Of a stretch of 35,765 bases of DNA, positions 8,313 to 16,457 are shown one piece after another. The stretch spans positions 1 through 35,765 of the forward strand of contig NZ_LOHE01000033.1 in assembly GCF_001559865.1 (NCBI RefSeq), given 5' to 3'. Positions within the stretch are counted from its first letter, which is position 1. Every line of letters begins with the position of its first letter. The notes under the pieces are model-generated. The model was not told where the DNA came from. It did not search any database and was given only the letters and a program-made list of their open reading frames with translations. The stretch is from Abyssisolibacter fermentans (GTDB lineage: Bacteria; Bacillota; Clostridia; Tissierellales; MCWD3). A program made the translations under genes and the position numbers.

Positions 8313-10028
8313 CTAAATTATATTAGCCATCTTTTCTTTTACAATACTTAAAACTTCATCTGTCTTTATTTCTTCCTTCTGCATTGTTTCCCTTGCAACA
8401 AATTCAACTATACCTTCTCCTGCGTTTCTTCCAACAGTAACTCTAAATGGTACACCTATTAGTTCTGCATCTTTAAATTTAACTCCTGCTCTTTCTTTTC
8501 TATCATCTAGTATTACTTCAATTCCTTCATCTAAAAGCTGTTTATAAAGCTTTTCACCCACTTCTACTTGCTTTCCATCTTTAGTATTAACTATTGTTAC
8601 AATAACATGATAAGGTGCTACTGATAGCGGCCATTTAATACCATTTTCATCATGATATTGTTCTATAACAGCTGCCAAAGTTCTTGATACTCCTACTCCG
8701 TGAGAACCCATATAGAACTTTCTTTCTTTACCATTTTCATCTAAGAATGTTGCATTTAATCCATCACTATATTTAGTACCTAGTTGGAATATATTGCCTA
8801 CCTCATTTCCTCTATCTTTTTTCAATATACTACCACATTTAGGACATTTATCCCCTTCTCTTACAAGAATTAAATCATCTACAATTTCTCCATTGAAATC
8901 GATTCCGTAATTAACATTTTTAAAATGGTAGTCTGTTTGATTTGCACCTACTATAATATTTTTCATTTGTTTAATTCTTGAATCAACAAAAACTCTAATA
9001 TCTTTTTTTAGTCCTATTGGACCTGCAAAACCTACTTCTGCTCCTGTAATTACTTTTACTGTCTCTTCATCTGCCATTTCTAATTCATGTTCATTTACAT
9101 TAACAGCATGGCATAATTTAAGCTCATTAAGCTCTCTATCTCCAGGTATTAATACTGCTACTACTTCATCCTTTGCTTTATATAATAATGTTTTTACAAA
9201 ACTATAAGCTTCAGTATCAAAAAATTCAACTAATTGCTCTATTGTCTTCACATTAGGTGTATGAACTTTTTCTTTTGATAATGTTTCACCATCTTTATTT
9301 TTAACCTCATAAACACAATTAGCTTTTTCAAATGTAGCAGCATAGTCACACTCATCACAATAACATATCTCACTTTCTCCCATTTCTGCTAAAGCTATGA
9401 ATTCGTGTGAATCACTACCTCCCATAGCTCCTGAATCGCCTTCAACCACTTTATATTTTAATCCACATCTATCAAATATTTTTTCATAAGCTTTCCACAT
9501 AATTTGATATGCTTCTTTCATTCCTTCTATATCTTTATCAAAAGTATAAGCATCTTTCATTATAAACTCTCTACATCTCATAAGTCCAAACCGAGGTCTT
9601 TTTTCATCTCTGTATTTTGTCTGAATTTGATATAAACTAAGTGGCAATTGCTTATATGATTTTACTTCATTTCTTATGAGGTCTGTAAATATTTCTTCAT
9701 GTGTTGGTCCTAAACAGAATTCTCTTTCATTTCTATCATATAATCTAAACATTTCTGGACCAAAATCGTCCCATCTTCCTGTTTCTTTCCACAACTCAGC
9801 AGGTTGAATTGCAGATAGAAGCATTTCCTGTGATCCTGAAGCATCCATTTCCTCTCTTACTATGTTTTCAATTTTTCTAATTACTCTATATCCAAGTGGC
9901 AAATACGAATAAACTCCCGAAACTAGTTTTCTAATCATACCAGCTCTTAGTAACAATTTATGACTTGGTAATTCTGCCTCTGAAGGTACTTCTCTTAATG
10001 TTGGCATATACATTTTAGACATTCTCAT
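8313..10028 (-). CDS. proS: Prolyl-tRNA synthetase (bacterial type, with editing insertion)
   Basis: Class II synthetase of 571 aa that charges tRNA-Pro. Motif 2 is visible as [16 protein letters not shown], and motif 3 as [17 protein letters not shown]. The 170-residue block between motifs 2 and 3 is the INS domain that clears mischarged Ala-tRNA-Pro, placing it in the long bacterial ProRS group. The anticodon-binding domain occupies the last 100 residues. AGGAGG lies 7 bases before the ATG at 10028. Expression is governed by the proline T-box upstream. C. difficile has a second, shorter proS next to this one; here only one is present. Confidence 0.97.
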   Translation of the reverse strand: MRMSKMYMPTLREVPSEAELPSHKLLLRAGMIRKLVSGVYSYLPLGYRVIRKIENIVREEMDASGSQEMLLSAIQPAELWKETGRWDDFGPEMFRLYDRNEREFCLGPTHEEIFTDLIRNEVKSYKQLPLSLYQIQTKYRDEKRPRFGLMRCREFIMKDAYTFDKDIEGMKEAYQIMWKAYEKIFDRCGLKYKVVEGDSGAMGGSDSHEFIALAEMGESEICYCDECDYAATFEKANCVYEVKNKDGETLSKEKVHTPNVKTIEQLVEFFDTEAYSFVKTLLYKAKDEVVAVLIPGDRELNELKLCHAVNVNEHELEMADEETVKVITGAEVGFAGPIGLKKDIRVFVDSRIKQMKNIIVGANQTDYHFKNVNYGIDFNGEIVDDLILVREGDKCPKCGSILKKDRGNEVGNIFQLGTKYSDGLNATFLDENGKERKFYMGSHGVGVSRTLAAVIEQYHDENGIKWPLSVAPYHVIVTIVNTKDGKQVEVGEKLYKQLLDEGIEVILDDRKERAGVKFKDAELIGVPFRVTVGRNAGEGIVEFVARETMQKEEIKTDEVLSIVKEKMANII

Positions 10029-10108
10029 AATAATTCCTCCTTAATAACATAATTCTATTTTTTCCTGCATTTTATTAATCATGTATCGAATACAAAAAAC
10101 AAAAACAT

Positions 10109-10363
10109 AAAAAAAACTCCAATCCCTTATAGGGACGAAGTCTTATTCGCGGTACCACCCTACTTGACAATTAATTGCAAGTCCTCTTAATTCTATAACG
10201 GCTTACCCCGTTCAAGCTTTATATTTACTAAACTTGAAAGCTCAAGGACAGGTTGGGCATTCATTGGGATAAAAACCTTACAGCCTAGGGTCTTCTCTCT
10301 TTAATCCATAAATACTTACTATTCCCTCTCACAGCTTATAATCTATATACTCTTATAATTATT
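10109..10363 (-). promoter_or_regulatory. T-box riboswitch, proline type
   Basis: On the minus strand the leader has the canonical T-box GGGTGGTACCGCG (about 10148-10162). The terminator ACTTCGTCCCT/AGGGATTGGAGT (10116-10141) follows, then a T-run. Stem I pairs AAGCT with AGCTT and AGGGA with TCCTT. The 5' loop is ATAGTA, and the 3' loop ends CCAA-CCT-G. By alignment with the other two T-boxes here the specifier is CCU (10250-10252). An overlapping CCA reading would also mean proline. Together with the promoter it fills most of the 10029-10394 gap. Confidence 0.93.
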
Positions 10364-10369
10364 AAATAA

Positions 10370-10398
10370 ATATTACTAGAAAAAAGGGTTTTTGTCAA
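10370..10398 (-). promoter_or_regulatory. Promoter of the proline T-box leader
   Basis: On the minus strand a perfect TTGACA, 17 bases, TAATAT. The -35 box overlaps the last codon and stop of ispDF (10395), and the predicted start is near 10363. Confidence 0.7.
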
Positions 10399-11612
10399 TC
10401 TTCTTTTATTAAATTATTTTCTTTTACCATACAAATTACCTGTGCTGACATTCCTTCTTCTCTACCTTCAAAACCTAACTTTTCAGTAGTAGTAGCTTTT
10501 ATATTTATTCTATCTACAGAAGTATGAATAATTTTTGCTATATTCTCTCTCATTTTGATTACATATGGAGCCAATTTAGGTTTCTGGGCAGAAACTGTAC
10601 AATCAACATTTACTACGGCATAATTTTTATCTTTTAATAACGTATATACATGCTCTAAAAGATCTAGACTTGATATGTCTTTATACCGCTGGTCTGTATC
10701 AGGAAAATGTCTGCCTATGTCCCCAAGACCTACTGCTCCTAACATACTATCCATTAACGCATGTAACAAGACATCTGCATCAGAATGACCCAATAACCCC
10801 TTTGAATGATCTATTTGGACGCCTCCTAATATAAGCTTTCTTCCCTCTACAAGCTTATGCACATCATAACCCAAACCTACTCTCATATTAAAATTCATCC
10901 CTCCATCACAGTCTTTATCATCATTAATTGCTTTGATTAATTTTATATCTTGTGGAATAGTAATTTTTATATTATTATAGTCACCCATAACCATCTTTAC
11001 TTTATGTCCTAATTTCTCCATAAGCATACTATCATCAGTAAATTCGATTTCATTGTTTACTGCTTTATTGTAGGCATCTAGAATAAGTTTGTATTCAAAA
11101 CATTGTGGTGTTTGTGCATTCCAAATAGATTTTCTTTGCGGAGTGCTGGTAATTTCACCATTTTCATTCACTATTTTTATGGTATTTATTACAGGAACTC
11201 CAATAACGCAAGCTTTATGCTTAATTGTTTCCATAATACTCCTTTGTATTATTTCCTGGGACACATTCGGTCTTGCTCCATCATGAATTAACACAATATC
11301 ACATTTTTTACTGACATTCTTCAAACCTTCATGTACTGATTTATACCTTTCTCTACCACCTACTACAAGTTTTTTTATTTTATTTAGCTTGTATTTATCT
11401 ACTATATTATTTCTGCAATATTCTACATCAGTATCTTTTAATACAAGTACTATTTCATCAATAAATTCGTTGTTTTGAAATTTTTCTATTGTATGAGTGA
11501 GAACTGGTTTATTATCTATCTTTATAAATTGTTTACTAATATTACTTTTCATACGCTTACCACTGCCTGCCGCTACTATTATGGCAGAAATATATTTATC
11601 TCTATATGCCAC
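10395..11612 (-). CDS. ispDF: Bifunctional MEP-pathway enzyme IspD-IspF
   Basis: A 405-aa fusion of two isoprenoid enzymes. Residues 1-232 are the cytidylyltransferase IspD ([19 protein letters not shown] nucleotide loop, VLIHDGARP). Residues 243-405 are the cyclodiphosphate synthase IspF. Metal ligands Asp250, His252 and His284 fit the D8/H10/H42 pattern of E. coli IspF, and the C-terminus has [13 protein letters not shown]. The start is GTG with AGAGGTG upstream. In C. difficile ispD and ispF are separate neighbours. The linker retains a ribosome-binding-like GGAGGG next to two internal ATGs (10898 and 10886), so a free IspF could also be made. Confidence 0.94.
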   Translation of the reverse strand: MAYRDKYISAIIVAAGSGKRMKSNISKQFIKIDNKPVLTHTIEKFQNNEFIDEIVLVLKDTDVEYCRNNIVDKYKLNKIKKLVVGGRERYKSVHEGLKNVSKKCDIVLIHDGARPNVSQEIIQRSIMETIKHKACVIGVPVINTIKIVNENGEITSTPQRKSIWNAQTPQCFEYKLILDAYNKAVNNEIEFTDDSMLMEKLGHKVKMVMGDYNNIKITIPQDIKLIKAINDDKDCDGGMNFNMRVGLGYDVHKLVEGRKLILGGVQIDHSKGLLGHSDADVLLHALMDSMLGAVGLGDIGRHFPDTDQRYKDISSLDLLEHVYTLLKDKNYAVVNVDCTVSAQKPKLAPYVIKMRENIAKIIHTSVDRINIKATTTEKLGFEGREEGMSAQVICMVKENNLIKED

Positions 11613-11769
11613 AAAATCACCTCTTCATAATTATAAATGAATTTATATATAAATTCTATATGATAATACTGTAATTTTAAAGCTAATCTTATTGTATATT
11701 TAGCTACATAAAGAAATTTATATTAATTCGATTTTTACTATTTAATTAACTAATACAAAAAATCAGAAA

Positions 11770-11798
11770 GAGATGTATCATATTTTTTGACACATCTC
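11770..11798 (-). terminator. Terminator downstream of the PIN/TRAM gene
   Basis: On the minus strand GAGATGTGTCA/TGATACATCTC encloses a short A-rich loop and is followed by TTTCTGATTTTTT. It ends the PIN/TRAM transcript before ispDF. Confidence 0.8.
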
Positions 11799-11827
11799 CT
11801 CAAAATGCTTTTCCAAGTCGTCTCATT

Positions 11828-11887
11828 GGGCTGTTTCAAAATGAGTAAATTTCAATAACGCAGAAATTTGCCATTTTGAGACAGGCC
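11828..11887. repeat. Short member of the long-palindrome repeat family
   Basis: A 60-bp imperfect palindrome with arms of about 26 bases (GGGCTGTTTCAAAATG ... CATTTTGAGACAGGCCC), just after the PIN/TRAM stop. Its arms carry the AATGAGT-AAA and AACGC-GCA-TT-GCCATT segments seen at the ends of the 120-bp palindrome at 35524. It looks like an internally deleted relative. It may also act as an additional transcription stop. Confidence 0.65.
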
Positions 11888-11894
11888 CTTTATC

Positions 11895-13004
11895 TTATAC
11901 TGCTTTATCTACCATATACTTTGGCTTTGCAAATATCATTCTGCCTGCTGCTGTTTGAAGTACACTAGTAACCATTACTCCTATTGTTTCGCCAATATGT
12001 TTTCTACCACTATCTACTACTATCATAGTTCCGTCATCTAAATACGCAACTCCTTGCCCAGATTCTTTTCCATCTTTTACTACCATTACGACCATCTCTT
12101 CACCAGGTAAAACAACTGGTTTAACAGCATTTGCAAGTTCATTAATATTCAACACTTCTACACCATGAAACTCTGCAACTTTATTTAAATTAAAATCATT
12201 TGTTACAACTTTACCATCAATTACTTGTGCAAGTTTTAGTAACTTACTATCAACTTCTGCTATATCATCAAAATCTTTATCATGTATGATCACTTCTATG
12301 TTGATTTCTTTTTGTATTTTATTTAATATATCAAGCCCTCTTCTTCCTCTTGTCCTCTTTAAAGAATCCGAAGAATCAGCTATGTGTCTAAGTTCTTCTA
12401 GTACAAATTCAGGTATCACTAAAGGTCCTTCTATAAATCCAGTCTCGCAAATATCTGATATTCTTCCATCAATAATTACACTGGTATCTAATACTTTTGG
12501 CTTTATTCTGTGACTTTCTACTACTGTATTTTTCGATTTATTTTGGTTTTTCTTAAAAATGTTAGATATGTTCGAAAAATCTTCTCTTTTTTTGGTTGTC
12601 ACACTCATTCCTAAATAACCTAACAAAATGTATAATAAAGTAGATAATACTCCACCTACATAAGGTATACGTACACTTAAATTTAACACTGGAATACTCA
12701 ATAGGTATGCTATAATAAGCCCTACTATTAAACCACTAGACCCTAATATTATATCTGATGCAGGAATTTTTTGTAGTTCTCCCTCAGCTTTATTTACAAT
12801 ACTATTAAATAATCTTATAATACCTGATGAAGATAAAAATAAAATTAATCCCCCTATTAACCCAGCTCCAACATAGATATATAAAAGATAATTATTATTT
12901 TGTGCAAACTTAAAGTCAAATACTTCGGTTATTAAAGCTACAATTCCAAGTCCTATTGGTATACCTAATAATGTCAATATTGCCTTAATTATTTTATTGA
13001 CCAT
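11895..13004 (-). CDS. Membrane-anchored PIN/TRAM-domain protein (YacL family)
   Basis: A 369-aa protein with about four hydrophobic helices in the first 135 residues, a PIN nuclease domain (about 170-285) and a C-terminal TRAM RNA-binding domain (about 300-360). The PIN acidic residue is in VLDTSVIIDGR (Asp173), with VTNDFNLNKVAE as the distal acidic motif. Length and order match B. subtilis YacL (366 aa). The family is probably an RNase at the membrane, but its substrate is not established. It lies between carD and ispDF, its usual place in Firmicutes, and has a terminator of its own downstream. Confidence 0.9.
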   Translation of the reverse strand: MVNKIIKAILTLLGIPIGLGIVALITEVFDFKFAQNNNYLLYIYVGAGLIGGLILFLSSSGIIRLFNSIVNKAEGELQKIPASDIILGSSGLIVGLIIAYLLSIPVLNLSVRIPYVGGVLSTLLYILLGYLGMSVTTKKREDFSNISNIFKKNQNKSKNTVVESHRIKPKVLDTSVIIDGRISDICETGFIEGPLVIPEFVLEELRHIADSSDSLKRTRGRRGLDILNKIQKEINIEVIIHDKDFDDIAEVDSKLLKLAQVIDGKVVTNDFNLNKVAEFHGVEVLNINELANAVKPVVLPGEEMVVMVVKDGKESGQGVAYLDDGTMIVVDSGRKHIGETIGVMVTSVLQTAAGRMIFAKPKYMVDKAV

Positions 13005-13124
13005 TACTTAATCACCTCCTATATTTATTTATTCCCAATGTAGTAAATCTTATAACATATCTTCCACTTTTTTTGTTTGAATGTCAACTATTTAAGATAA
13101 TTGTAATATACTTTTAACATAAAA

Positions 13125-13143
13125 TAGCGCCACAAAGACGCTA
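13125..13143 (-). terminator. Terminator overlapping the carD stop codon
   Basis: On the minus strand TAGCGTC-TTTGTG-GCGCTA is followed by TTTTATGTT. The first stem bases are the carD stop codon, so termination is directly at the gene end. Confidence 0.55.
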
Positions 13144-13617
13144 CTGTATCATTTCTTCGATCATTTTTTCTGTCTCAAATTCATCAATATCTTTTGCTAA
13201 AACTATCTCACTAACCAACATTTGTTTTGCACTGTTAAGCATCTTTCTTTCACCTGTAGACAAACCCTTTTCTCTATCTCGAATTATTAAATTTCTGACA
13301 ACGCTAGCTATTTCGTAAATGTCTCCACTCTTAATCTTATCCATGTTTGCTCTATATCTTCTATTCCAATTTTGAGTCATCTTAGATTGATTATCTGATA
13401 ATACTGCAAATACTTGTTCTACTTCTTCATTATTAATAATTTCTCTTATACCGATATCTTCTACGCTATCTATAGGAACCATAACTTTCATATCACCCAT
13501 AGGCATCTTCATGATGTAATATTTTCTTTTCTTGCCTAATACTTCTTTTTCTTCTATACCTACAATTATCCCAGCCCCATGCATGGGGTAAACTATCCTA
13601 TCACCAATATTAAACAT
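13141..13617 (-). CDS. carD: CarD/CdnL-family transcriptional regulator
   Basis: A 158-aa protein with an N-terminal RNA-polymerase-interacting (Tudor-like) domain beginning FNIGDRIVYPMHGAG. A C-terminal helical DNA-binding domain (about 60-158) carries WNRRYRANMDKIKSG. CarD proteins bind the RNA polymerase beta subunit and stabilise open promoter complexes. The ATG at 13617 is chosen because GGAGG lies 7 bases upstream; an earlier in-frame start at 13644 has no such site. It has two strong promoters in tandem and its own terminator, so it is a single-gene unit after disA. Confidence 0.93.
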   Translation of the reverse strand: MFNIGDRIVYPMHGAGIIVGIEEKEVLGKKRKYYIMKMPMGDMKVMVPIDSVEDIGIREIINNEEVEQVFAVLSDNQSKMTQNWNRRYRANMDKIKSGDIYEIASVVRNLIIRDREKGLSTGERKMLNSAKQMLVSEIVLAKDIDEFETEKMIEEMIQ

Positions 13618-13654
13618 GGCATAACCTCCAATCAATGAAAACACTTATATCATA

Positions 13655-13683
13655 AGTATACAGCAAGGTGATTTAATTGTCAA
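13655..13683 (-). promoter_or_regulatory. carD promoter P2 (proximal)
   Basis: On the minus strand a perfect TTGACA, 17 bases, TATACT. The predicted start is near 13648, about 31 bases before the carD ATG. Its -35 box lies just downstream of the P1 -10 box. Confidence 0.7.
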
Positions 13684-13689
13684 ATTAGT

Positions 13690-13718
13690 ATTTTACCACA
13701 TATTATATTTGGTGTCAA
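13690..13718 (-). promoter_or_regulatory. carD promoter P1 (distal)
   Basis: On the minus strand a perfect TTGACA, 17 bases, TAAAAT. The predicted start is near 13683, inside the -35 box of P2, so polymerases at the two sites should exclude each other. Confidence 0.7.
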
Positions 13719-13802
13719 TTTGTTTTTTTAATTACTTTTCAATTTACTAATAATTCAAATTCAATATTTAACATTAAATATAATTATGACCATATTTCAC
13801 AC

Positions 13803-14882
13803 TTACATATGTCTATCAAAGATAGATTGCTCTTGAAATCTTCTTAACCCATCCTTTATCATTTTAGCTCTTACTTCTCCAATACCATCTACTTCATCTA
13901 ATTGAGATATCGATGATCTTATGATTTTTTGTAATGAACCAAATTCGTTTATTACATTTTGTAAAACACTATTTGGTAATCTAGGAATTTTACTTAGTAT
14001 TCTATAACCCTTAGGTGATATATTTTCATCTAATGCATTTAATCCATCATGATAACCTAGAATCCTTGCAATATATGATAAATCTAACAACTCTTCAGAA
14101 GTCAATCGTCGTATCTTTTCTTTTATATTAGAAACAGTATTCATTTCTTCTGTATAACAATAATCCTTAATTACATTTTTTCTATCTTCTAAAACACCAT
14201 TTGTTAGTTCTTCCATCTGCATGTTTAATAATCTTCCTTCGTTACCTAATTCAAAGATATATTTTTCTATTTCTACCACTATTCTCATAACCATTTCTGT
14301 TCTTTGTAATACTTTAACTACGTCATAAACTGTGACTAAATCTTCAAATTCTAAAGCACTAAGATTATTCATTGATTGAACCAATGCAGCTTTATATTTT
14401 TCTAATGTTTGTACTGCTTGGTTAGCTTTAATTAGTATTTTACTCACATCATTGAGAACAAATTTGAAATTACCTTTATATAACGTTATAATACTTCTTC
14501 TTTGTGAAATAGAAATCACTAATTGTCCAGTTTGTTTAGCAACTTTTTCTGCTATTCTATGTCTTATGCCTGTTTCCATAGAATTAATTTCAGGATTTGG
14601 TGTTAACTGAGCATTTGCATATAATATTCTTTTCACGTCATCACTTAAAACTATTGAACCGTCCATTTTTGCTAATTCATATAGTTGTGCTGGTGTTAAT
14701 TCGCAATCAATATTAAACCCACCTTGAACAACTTCCATAACCTCTTTTCCATTTCCTATTACTATTAGTGCTCCAGTTTTTGCCTTTAATATATTTTCTA
14801 ATCCTTCTCTTAGAGTTGTTCCAGGTGCTAACATTTTTATGCAATTGTAAATTTCATTATATTCATACTCTTTATAAGTCAT
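13803..14882 (-). CDS. disA: DNA integrity scanning protein DisA (diadenylate cyclase)
   Basis: Makes cyclic di-AMP from two ATP and scans DNA for lesions. The N-terminal DAC domain (1-145) carries MDGSIVLS (Asp74-Gly75-Ser76, where the family motif is DGA) and ETGIRHR (RHR at 107-109). A helical linker follows, and the C-terminal helix-hairpin-helix domain (about 290-359) ends with LDEVDGIGEVRAKMIKDGL. The 359-aa length equals the usual form. It starts 8 bases after radA, with the GGAGG of its ribosome site lying in the radA stop. In B. subtilis RadA inhibits DisA, consistent with the pairing here. Confidence 0.96.
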   Translation of the reverse strand: MTYKEYEYNEIYNCIKMLAPGTTLREGLENILKAKTGALIVIGNGKEVMEVVQGGFNIDCELTPAQLYELAKMDGSIVLSDDVKRILYANAQLTPNPEINSMETGIRHRIAEKVAKQTGQLVISISQRRSIITLYKGNFKFVLNDVSKILIKANQAVQTLEKYKAALVQSMNNLSALEFEDLVTVYDVVKVLQRTEMVMRIVVEIEKYIFELGNEGRLLNMQMEELTNGVLEDRKNVIKDYCYTEEMNTVSNIKEKIRRLTSEELLDLSYIARILGYHDGLNALDENISPKGYRILSKIPRLPNSVLQNVINEFGSLQKIIRSSISQLDEVDGIGEVRAKMIKDGLRRFQEQSIFDRHM

Positions 14883-14890
14883 ACTTATGT

Positions 14891-16258
14891 TTAACCTCCA
14901 AAAACTATTTCTAATGCTTCTCTTATAGTAGATGCTCCTACTATTTTGATATTTTCTTTTCCAAGATTTAACCCCTTTATATTTGCCTGTGGAATAATAG
15001 CCTTTTTAAAACCAAGCTTATTTGCTTCAGTTAACCTTTTATCTATCATGCTAACAGCTCTTATTTCTCCAGTTAAGCCAACTTCGCCAATTACAACAGT
15101 ATCTGTATTGATTGGCTTATCTTTAAAGCTTGATGTCACAGCACAAATTACTCCTAAATCTACAGCTGTTTCTTTTATTTGTATCCCACCTGTTATATTA
15201 ACATAAATATCCATATTTTGCATCTGTATTCCTACTTTTTTTTCTAAAACAGCCATTAATAATACTACTCTATTATAATCTATGCCAGTAGCAACCCTTC
15301 TAGGCATACCAAAAATTGTAGGACTAACTAATGATTGCAATTCTAATAGCATTGGTCTCGTCCCTTCTACACACGGTACTACAATTGTTCCAGATGCATT
15401 ATCTGGCCTTCCAGAAAGAAGAACTTCAGACGGGTTTTTAATTTCTGTCAATCCTGTATTTCTCATTTCAAAAATACCAATTTCATTTGTTGAACCAAAT
15501 CTATTCTTAACTGCCCTCAGCATCCTATAGGTATTATGTCTTTCACCTTCAAAATATAAAACAGTATCAACCATATGCTCAAGCACTCTCGGTCCTGCGA
15601 TAGCACCTGATTTTGTAACATGTCCCACAATAAATGTTGCAATATCGTTATTCTTTGATACCCTCATTAATTCAGCTGTAACTTCTCTTACTTGACTTAC
15701 GCTACCAGGAGCAGATGTTATATCTGGACTATAAACAGTTTGAATAGAATCAATTATTATGACATTTGGTTTTAATTTATTTACTATGCTATTAACTATT
15801 GTAATATTATTTTCTGCTAAAATATATAGGTTATCTGTATTAACTTTTAATCTATCTGCCCTTATTTTAATTTGTTTATCAGATTCTTCACCAGACACAT
15901 ATAAAACTTTTTGATTAGATAGTGAAACATTATTAGCCATTTGTAGTAATAATGTTGATTTTCCTATACCAGGATCTCCTCCCACTAATATTAAAGAACC
16001 TTTTACAATTCCTCCTCCTAATACTCTATTAAGTTCGTTAATATTTGTTGACAATCTCTCTTCTTCATTAGTATTTACATTCATAAGTTTTTTAAGTTTT
16101 TTTTCTGAACTTTTTACACCTGTTTCATAACCTCTATTTTTTTCAACAATTTCCTCAACTAATGTGTTCCACTGATTACATGACGGACAACGTCCCATCC
16201 ATTTTGGAGTTTCGTAACCACATTCTTGACATACAAATTTCTTCTTTATTTTCGCCAC
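14891..16258 (-). CDS. radA: DNA repair protein RadA/Sms
   Basis: A RecA-like ATPase that promotes branch migration during recombination. The N-terminal zinc finger is Cys10/Cys13/Cys24/Cys27. Walker A is GGDPGIGKST at 94-102, and the RadA-specific KNRFG motif is at 251-255. A Lon-like C-terminal domain (about 290-455) includes GGIQIKETAVDLGV and VGLTGEIRAV. The start is GTG with GAGAGGA upstream. The 455-aa length is normal. A terminator separates it from clpC, so it may be read from its own promoter, which I could not locate convincingly. Confidence 0.96.
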   Translation of the reverse strand: MAKIKKKFVCQECGYETPKWMGRCPSCNQWNTLVEEIVEKNRGYETGVKSSEKKLKKLMNVNTNEEERLSTNINELNRVLGGGIVKGSLILVGGDPGIGKSTLLLQMANNVSLSNQKVLYVSGEESDKQIKIRADRLKVNTDNLYILAENNITIVNSIVNKLKPNVIIIDSIQTVYSPDITSAPGSVSQVREVTAELMRVSKNNDIATFIVGHVTKSGAIAGPRVLEHMVDTVLYFEGERHNTYRMLRAVKNRFGSTNEIGIFEMRNTGLTEIKNPSEVLLSGRPDNASGTIVVPCVEGTRPMLLELQSLVSPTIFGMPRRVATGIDYNRVVLLMAVLEKKVGIQMQNMDIYVNITGGIQIKETAVDLGVICAVTSSFKDKPINTDTVVIGEVGLTGEIRAVSMIDKRLTEANKLGFKKAIIPQANIKGLNLGKENIKIVGASTIREALEIVFGG

Positions 16259-16412
16259 TAATATTCCTCTCCCAAAAGCTATTCAATGTCTAAATATTAT
16301 TTTATACCTTTAGTACCAAAAATATATTTTACTAAAACATTGTCTAGCAATATAATTATATAATTCCACAAACTTTTGTAGCAATTCAAAATAAAATTTT
16401 TTAACAACCCCT

Positions 16413-16447
16413 AAAAGGACTAACTCAAAATAAATTTAAATTAGTCC
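16413..16447 (-). terminator. Terminator after clpC
   Basis: On the minus strand GGACTAA and TTAGTCC pair around an AT-rich loop and are followed by TTTT. It marks the end of the CtsR operon before radA. Confidence 0.7.
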
Positions 16448-16457
16448 CTTATCTGTT

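Noticed and set aside
13005-13140. Promoter for the PIN/TRAM gene (TTGACA near 13085)
   Set aside because: A perfect -35 box is present, but at 17 bases the -10 position reads GAAGAT, too poor to annotate.
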